DNA of 64,000 bases from Fructilactobacillus sanfranciscensis DSM 20451 (GTDB lineage Bacteria; Bacillota; Bacilli; Lactobacillales; Lactobacillaceae). Of the stretch, positions 62,000 to 64,000 are shown in pieces. A model generated the notes under the pieces. The model was given only the letters and a program-made list of their open reading frames with translations. It was not told where the DNA came from and ran no database searches. Where the stretch lies: the NCBI RefSeq assembly GCF_001436035.1, contig NZ_AYYM01000003.1, positions 1 through 64,000 on the forward strand. The letters run 5' to 3'. Both the position numbers and the translations under genes were made by a program. Position 1 is the first letter of the stretch, and every line of letters starts with the position of its first letter.

Positions 62000-64000
62000 A
62001 TGGATATGAATAAGCAAGACATGCACATGGACCATTCGATGAAAATGGATCATAACATGAACATGAAACACGATGACATGATGGATATGGGCGGCGGTCA
62101 CATGATGCACATGGATAATTTTAAACGTCGCTTTTGGATTTCCCTAATTTTGGCGATTCCAATTTTATTACTTTCACCATTTATGGGAATTGTTTTACCA
62201 TTTCAACTTACTTTTCCTGGATCACAATGGGTGGTTTTAGTCTTAGCGACGATTTTATTCTTCTATGGAGGACAACCATTCTTTAGTGGAGCCAAAGAAG
62301 AACTAAAAGCCAAGGCACCTGCTATGATGACCTTGATTTCCATGGGAATTAGTGTGGCTTACATTTACAGTGTTTGTTCCTTTATTATGAATACCTTTGT
62401 AGATAAACATGTCATGGTTATGAATTTCTTTTGGGAATTAGCAAGTTTAATTGTCATCATGTTATTGGGTCACTGGATTGAAATGAGTGCCGTAATGAGT
62501 GCGGGAAGCGCGGTGAAAAAAATGGCTGCCTTACTTCCTAACACTGCCCACCTAATTCAACCAGATGGTTCGACTAAAGATGTACCCTTAAGTGACTTAA
62601 TGGTTGGTGAAGAAGTCTTAGTTCAAGCCGGGGAAAAGATTCCCACTGATGGAGTGGTTGTTAAAGGAACTAGCGCTGTTAATGAAGCTTTAGTCACTGG
62701 TGAATCAAAAGCCGTTACCAAAAAGGTTGATAGCAAAGTAATTGGTGGTTCTATTAATGGTGATGGTGCGTTAACCGTTAAAGTTACGGCAACTGGTAAA
62801 AATGGATATCTTGCCCAAGTAATTGAATTAGTGGCAGATGCGCAAAAAGAAAAATCAAAAGCGGAAACTGTAGCTGATCGCGTTTCACGATGGTTATTCT
62901 ACAGTGCCTTATCAATCGGAATTTTAGCCTTAATTGTTTGGACAATTATCAGTGGCTTTAGTTATGGATTGGAACGGATGGTAACAGTCTTAGTAATTGC
63001 ATGTCCTCATGCTTTAGGATTAGCTGTTCCATTAGTGATTGCTCGAAGTACTTCAATTGCTGCGCAAAATGGTTTGTTAATTAGAAATCGTCAATCAATT
63101 GAAGCAGTGAAAAAACTTAGTTACGTCTTTATGGACAAAACTGGAACCTTAACAGAAGGGGTCTTTACCGTTAATGCTTTGGAATCACTTTCTGATTTAA
63201 CAAAACAGGAAGTTCTCCAAATTCTAGCTGACCTCGAAGTCAATTCGAGTCATCCTTTAGCAGTTGGCTTAGTTCGCACTGCTAAAAAAGAAGGGGTAAC
63301 CGTTGTTCCAGCCCAAAACGTTGATATTATGCAAGGGGTTGGAGTCAAAGGAACGATTGCTGGTAAAGACTATGCGATTGTTACCGCTGCTTATCTTAAA
63401 GCTCACAACATGGCTTATGATCAAGCCCAATTTGATAAATTAGCTGGTCAAGGTAACTCAGTTAGTTACTTGATTAGTGGTGACCAAGTCTTAGGAATTG
63501 TCGCTCAAGGAGACGTGATTCGTCCCGCTTCCTTTGAATTAGTTAAACACCTTCGCGCCATGCACATTGTGCCAGTTATGCTAACTGGAGATAATGATTT
63601 AGCTGCCAAACGCGTCGCTCATGAATTAGGTGACATTGCTTACAAAGCTCAATTATTACCAGGTCAAAAAGAAGAAATTATTAAAGAATATCAAGCTAAA
63701 GGAAATGATGTCATGATGGTTGGTGATGGGGTGAACGATGCTCCTAGCTTGTCACGTGCTAACATCGGAGTTGCCATTGGAGCTGGAACTGACGTAGCAA
63801 TTGATTCAGCTGATGTGGTTTTGGTTAAGAGTGATCCAGAAGATATCATTGATTTCATTGACCTTGCTAAAGCTACTAATCGTAAGATGATTCAAAACCT
63901 TTGGTGGGGGTCTGGTTATAACATTATTGCCATGCCATTAGCTGCCGGAGTTTTAGCACCAATTGGAATTGTTTTATCACCTGCAATCGGTGCCATTATC
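62000..64000 (+). CDS. copB: Copper-exporting P1B-type ATPase CopB (5' part, runs off the window)
   Basis: A CPH-type copper pump, 667 codons within the window and no stop. A Met/His-rich N-terminal tail (about 1-38, many HM and MD pairs) replaces a CxxC domain. Membrane segments follow. LVTGES (near 233) is the actuator loop; CPHALGLAVPLV (near 335) gives the metal-binding Cys-Pro-His; DKTGTLTEG (near 380) holds the phosphorylated Asp; GDGVNDAPSL is near 576. AGGAGG lies six bases before ATG 62000. It forms an operon with copY. Confidence 0.95.
   Translation, partial: MDMNKQDMHMDHSMKMDHNMNMKHDDMMDMGGGHMMHMDNFKRRFWISLILAIPILLLSPFMGIVLPFQLTFPGSQWVVLVLATILFFYGGQPFFSGAKEELKAKAPAMMTLISMGISVAYIYSVCSFIMNTFVDKHVMVMNFFWELASLIVIMLLGHWIEMSAVMSAGSAVKKMAALLPNTAHLIQPDGSTKDVPLSDLMVGEEVLVQAGEKIPTDGVVVKGTSAVNEALVTGESKAVTKKVDSKVIGGSINGDGALTVKVTATGKNGYLAQVIELVADAQKEKSKAETVADRVSRWLFYSALSIGILALIVWTIISGFSYGLERMVTVLVIACPHALGLAVPLVIARSTSIAAQNGLLIRNRQSIEAVKKLSYVFMDKTGTLTEGVFTVNALESLSDLTKQEVLQILADLEVNSSHPLAVGLVRTAKKEGVTVVPAQNVDIMQGVGVKGTIAGKDYAIVTAAYLKAHNMAYDQAQFDKLAGQGNSVSYLISGDQVLGIVAQGDVIRPASFELVKHLRAMHIVPVMLTGDNDLAAKRVAHELGDIAYKAQLLPGQKEEIIKEYQAKGNDVMMVGDGVNDAPSLSRANIGVAIGAGTDVAIDSADVVLVKSDPEDIIDFIDLAKATNRKMIQNLWWGSGYNIIAMPLAAGVLAPIGIVLSPAIGAII

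Noticed and set aside
61763..62110. His-rich antisense frame across copY and the copB N-terminus
   Set aside because: It is the reverse reading of the Met/His-rich CopB start and has no start site or ribosome site.

Overview
The window is AT-rich Gram-positive DNA and most resembles a lactobacillus. It carries a PyrR-type carAB leader, two T-box leaders, cre-like sites, a CopY/CopB copper operon with cop boxes, PepO, a proline iminopeptidase, PerR, HelD, type I CoaA, DUF3290/DUF421 and several lactobacillar small proteins. A ribose-utilising lactobacillus with a shrinking genome would fit, but the species cannot be fixed from this sequence alone. Strong Shine-Dalgarno sites (GGAGG, AAGGAG) precede nearly every intact gene, and most gene ends have clear hairpin plus T-run terminators.

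Layout. 1-5.5 kb: a PyrR-attenuated carAB operon whose carB carries an in-frame TAG, then gene remnants (a LacI regulator and the tail of a 2-hydroxyacid dehydrogenase). 5.5-14.4 kb: tyrS with a T-box, a tyrosine phosphatase, a glycerol kinase with altered regulatory and active-site residues, a sugar-uptake permease with a cre site, an rRNA uracil methyltransferase, and FetAB iron export. 14.4-24.8 kb: a quinone oxidoreductase, a broken amino-acid permease, an alcohol dehydrogenase/membrane-protein pair, a ribokinase::ribose-5-phosphate isomerase fusion, an ammonium transporter, map and degV. 25-38.9 kb: a broken MFS transporter, a DUF915 hydrolase-like protein without its nucleophile, pepO, two VIT metal transporters, a broken DUF3290/DUF421 pair, perR, a DinG-like helicase without its Fe-S cysteines, asparaginase, a four-module beta-rich protein of unknown function and a broken SDR. 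39-54.5 kb: UspA, a PEBP protein, several APC permeases, an ABC-F protein, adenosine deaminase, a cation antiporter, a secreted Asn/Asp/Thr-rich protein coupled to a membrane protein, and a 66-bp tandem-repeat leader in front of a permease. 54.5-64 kb: hflX, a histidine phosphatase, helD, coaA, a broken mntH with a Usp remnant, and the intact copYB operon, which runs off the right edge.

Two themes link the genes. The first is metal and oxidative balance: FetAB, two VIT proteins, PerR and CopYB are intact, while mntH and its Usp neighbour are decayed and the helicase has lost its iron-sulfur ligands. The second is loss of gene function: about ten genes carry stops, frameshifts or truncations. 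Several indels lie in homopolymers and could be sequencing errors, but at least five in-frame stops are not of that kind.

The most unusual items are the 66-bp repeat array that multiplies one arm of an attenuator-like hairpin before a permease (50027-50401), the four-module protein at 36967-38136, the Fe-S-less helicase, the RbsK-RpiA fusion, and the carB nonsense codon that cuts off the regulatory C-terminus.
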